Below are positions 63,602 to 64,000 of a DNA stretch of 64,000 nt, piece after piece. Source of the stretch: DATKDF01 sp963752045 (GTDB lineage Bacteria; Acidobacteriota; Vicinamibacteria; Vicinamibacterales; SCN-69-37); contig CAVVWN010000007.1 of the NCBI GenBank assembly GCA_963752045.1, positions 255,683-319,682 on the forward strand, given 5' to 3'. The translations under genes were made by a program, and so were the position numbers. Each line of letters opens with the position of its first letter. Positions within the stretch are counted from its first letter, which is position 1. The notes under the pieces were generated by a model. That model saw only the letters and a list, made by a program, of their open reading frames with translations. It did no database searches and was not told the origin of the DNA.

Positions 63602-64000
63602 CTATTTCACCAGCCGGTTGTACTTCTGCAGCACGGCACGCAGCCGGTCGTGCGGAAGCGCGTACACACGCGAGCCATTGATGCCAGTCATGTCCCGGGC
63701 GGCGACGAGCGCGTTGACGATGGCCTCCTCGGTGGCCTGCGCGGTCGCGTTGAAGAGCGCGTTGATCTGCTCGTTCGGCACCATCGAGAGCGTCACCAGT
63801 CCGGACGAACGGGAGATGTCGCGATTCGCCGTCGAGAACGCGATGAAGATGTCGCCCGACGAGTTCCCTCCTCGTCCTCCCATGGCGCCGACGCCAAGCG
63901 CGATCCGCGTGGCCACACGCTTGAGCTGGTGCGGTAGGAGCGGCGCGTCGGTCGCCACGACGACGATGATCGATCCCGGTCCTCGTCGCGGTCGCCGATC
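63602..64000 (-). CDS. P1 family peptidase (DmpA-like), partial, 5' end outside window
   Basis: The last 133 codons of a DmpA-type aminopeptidase. These enzymes self-cleave before a Ser that becomes the N-terminal nucleophile of the beta chain. The window catches that site: GPGSIIVVVATDAPLLPHQL, with Ser in GSII. After it come GGNSSGDIFIAFSTAN and the GSRVYALPHDRL end. The gene runs off the right edge, so the alpha chain and signal peptide are not seen. Confidence 0.92.
   Translation of the reverse strand, partial: DRRPRRGPGSIIVVVATDAPLLPHQLKRVATRIALGVGAMGGRGGNSSGDIFIAFSTANRDISRSSGLVTLSMVPNEQINALFNATAQATEEAIVNALVAARDMTGINGSRVYALPHDRLRAVLQKYNRLVK

Overview
The window is a high-GC bacterial chromosome segment. 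The gene content (VWFA-related secreted protein, BlaI plus M56 regulatory pair, exported S9 and M19 peptidases, PEGA and carboxypeptidase-regulatory-like proteins, tandem RidA protein, very many Sec/Tat/lipoprotein signals, few long operons) suggests an Acidobacteriota genome of the Vicinamibacteria type. That placement is inference from gene content, not from a marker alignment. No rRNA, tRNA, CRISPR array, prophage or transposase gene was found. Three genes (subtilase, amidase, PEGA protein) are each split by one extra base, so assembly error is a live possibility.

Layout. 1-5.3 kb: uvrA (runs off the left edge), a CaiB/racemase-family gene and an NhaC antiporter. 5.3-9.7 kb: beta-propeller plus HNH nuclease pair, an NlpC/P60 hydrolase, and an M48 protease with MtgA transglycosylase. 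9.8-11.8 kb: a class V aminotransferase coupled to a DapA/HOGA-like aldolase. 12.5-16.2 kb: a peptide/nickel-type ABC importer (DppC, DppB, family 5 binding protein) without ATPases.

16.2-24 kb is the most unusual region. A secreted subtilase carries a C-terminal array of 23 TMVWGS motifs. It is followed by two micro-ORFs, each with a strong Shine-Dalgarno sequence and each encoding a 10-residue peptide (MTTQSIILWT and MNLTTILVWS) that ends in a version of the same motif. A membrane HD-GYP/GAF protein and a sigma-54 activator with a TPR-like sensor half come next. Two sequences with correct GG-N10-GC spacing look like sigma-54 promoters, one before the subtilase and one before the micro-ORFs. 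Base composition drops between about 19.0 and 22.3 kb and returns to the local high GC inside the activator gene. I propose, as inference, a sigma-54-controlled secreted-repeat and micro-peptide module.

24-32.5 kb: exported S9 peptidase, M19 dipeptidase, a glycine-zipper secreted protein, ispG and a VWFA-related protein. 32.7-36.6 kb: a fulvocin C-like Cys-rich secreted protein translationally coupled to a membrane thioredoxin, a large nested inverted repeat, a MATE exporter and a PLP lyase. 36.6-42.6 kb: a multi-domain CarboxypepD-like protein, DUF523/DUF1722, a triple-RidA exported protein and a Tat amidase. 42.6-45.3 kb: an M56 sensor peptidase fused to a polysaccharide-export domain, with BlaI and two clear operators. 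45.5-49.9 kb: cyclophilin, TPR lipoprotein, small hypothetical genes and fasciclin. 49.9-53.4 kb: XRE-cupin regulator, methyltransferase, radical SAM and flippase-like membrane protein. 53.5-56.5 kb: two lipoproteins sharing a C-terminal domain on either side of an outer-membrane barrel gene. 56.8-60 kb: DUF3500, VIT transporter and SLC13 transporter. 60-64 kb: small basic protein, CarD-like protein, RRM protein, PEGA protein, DUF4126, MpaB-like oxygenase and a partial P1 peptidase.
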